Assembly: GCA_035297145.1 (NCBI GenBank)
Contig: DATGZN010000042.1
Span: 1 to 64,000, forward strand
From: QHXW01 sp035297145
GTDB taxonomy: Bacteria > Acidobacteriota > Terriglobia > Bryobacterales > Bryobacteraceae
Length of the DNA stretch: 64,000 bases
Reading direction: 5' to 3'
The notes under the pieces are model-generated. The model ran no database searches, was not told the origin of the DNA, and worked only from the letters and a program-made list of their open reading frames with translations. The position numbers were made by a program, and so were the translations under genes. Position 1 is the stretch's first letter. Each line of letters begins with the position of its first letter. This document shows positions 63,511 to 64,000 of this stretch, piece by piece.

Positions 63511-64000
63511 GTTGCTCGCCATTCGATTTACGCGACTATCTTTTGGGAGAACTGGCGGAGGCCGAACGCCGTCAGGTGGATGTGCATATGCGAAGCTGCG
63601 GCGGCTGCCAGGAAGAGATGGAGCGGCTGCGCATTACGCAATCGACACTGCTCGAATTACGCGACGAAGAGGTACCGCAGCGGATCGGGTTCGTGTCCGA
63701 TCCGGTCTTCGAGCCCTCGGGCCCTCGACGATTCTGGCAGGCGTTGTGGGCGTCCGGGCCGAAGTTAGGCTTCGCGTCGGCGGCGATGCTATCGGCGGCG
63801 CTCGTAATCTTCACGTTCCTGCGGCCGGTCACGCCAGCTCCGACTGTGGCTGCTGCGCCGGTGGATACGGCCAAGATCGAGCAACAGGTCTCCGAGCGTG
63901 TTGCCGGCGAAGTGCGCAAGGCCGTCGCGGAGAGTGAGGCGCGGCAGGAGAAGAAGACGGCCGATCTGCTCGCGGTGGCGGAACGCCGGTATGAGCAGCA
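63507..64000 (+). CDS. Anti-sigma factor, zinc-finger type (partial, runs off the window end)
   Basis: The first 164 residues are present. An N-terminal anti-sigma zinc-binding helix pair, VHMRSCGGCQEEM (about 26-38, HxxxCxxC), is followed by a TM helix (FASAAMLSAALVIFTFL, about 91-107) and a periplasmic tail that turns into an acidic coiled coil. It binds the ECF factor at the membrane. The 3' end is cut at position 64000. Confidence 0.87.
   Translation, partial: MSCSPFDLRDYLLGELAEAERRQVDVHMRSCGGCQEEMERLRITQSTLLELRDEEVPQRIGFVSDPVFEPSGPRRFWQALWASGPKLGFASAAMLSAALVIFTFLRPVTPAPTVAAAPVDTAKIEQQVSERVAGEVRKAVAESEARQEKKTADLLAVAERRYEQ

Overview
The window looks like chromosomal DNA of an acidobacterium of the Solibacter/Bryobacter type. 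The evidence is high GC, a giant TonB-dependent receptor with an N-terminal carboxypeptidase-regulatory-like domain (20.2-23.5 kb), several PQQ-propeller proteins, a DUF1080 protein, a YfhO-like membrane protein, a two-component kinase of the Y_Y_Y/propeller lineage, and Gram-negative envelope genes (lpxA, lpxI, an MsbA-like exporter). No rRNA, tRNA, CRISPR array or prophage was found, and the only mobile-element trace is an IS110 transposase remnant at the left edge. No gene-free stretch exceeds about 300 bp.

Layout. 0-13 kb: IS110 remnant, an oxalate-CoA-ligase-like enzyme coupled to a ketopantoate-reductase-like gene, a secreted GH99/WbsX-like protein, a lipoprotein, two M20 peptidases, fumC, a hybrid histidine kinase and a YfhO-like protein. 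13-17.7 kb: an envelope operon, fabZ-lpxA-lpxI-Gfo/Idh/MocA oxidoreductase-TonB-family protein. 17.7-23.5 kb: lineage-specific genes, a ribbon-helix-helix gene with a small partner, and the TonB-dependent receptor. 23.6-27 kb: two genes each interrupted by one in-frame TGA. 27-38 kb: a FliA-like sigma factor, then a long minus-strand run holding Rieske/cytochrome b-c, a NodB/NodF/NodE-like trio (polysaccharide deacetylase, ACP, ketosynthase), a GH2 enzyme, a DUF1080 protein and the cdaA-cdaR-glmM operon. 38-48.6 kb: a RibBA-like gene, an RHH/PIN toxin-antitoxin pair, eda, a Trm112-like protein, a GT9 heptosyltransferase, an MsbA-like ABC exporter, yicC, gmk, rpoZ, coaBC and a family-4 uracil-DNA glycosylase. 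48.6-56 kb: a sugar-isomerase-like TIM barrel, an MBL hydrolase, a CCA-adding-type enzyme, and a translationally coupled catabolic cassette (diheme cytochrome c, PQQ dehydrogenase, enoyl-CoA hydratase, Rieske oxygenase). 56-64 kb: a PEBP protein, three overlapping PQQ-propeller genes, an MFS transporter, and an ECF sigma factor with its anti-sigma factor (cut by the window end).

The most interesting result is at 23.65-27.04 kb. A DUF3179 membrane protein and a thioredoxin-like protein (downstream of a MerT-like transporter) each carry a TGA exactly where the first cysteine of a CxxC motif is expected, and both frames stay open and family-like afterwards. Each TGA is followed by a perfect 6-bp hairpin whose apical loop begins 16 nt after the TGA with GG. 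One loop is GGUCU, as in the E. coli fdhF SECIS. I interpret both as selenoproteins that standard annotation would split or truncate. The selenocysteine machinery itself is not in this window.

Other points of note are a 105-bp structured intergenic repeat present three times, a RibBA whose GTP cyclohydrolase II half lacks catalytic motifs, a hybrid kinase that appears to have lost its propeller sensor, and a gmk gene that seems to need a CTG start.
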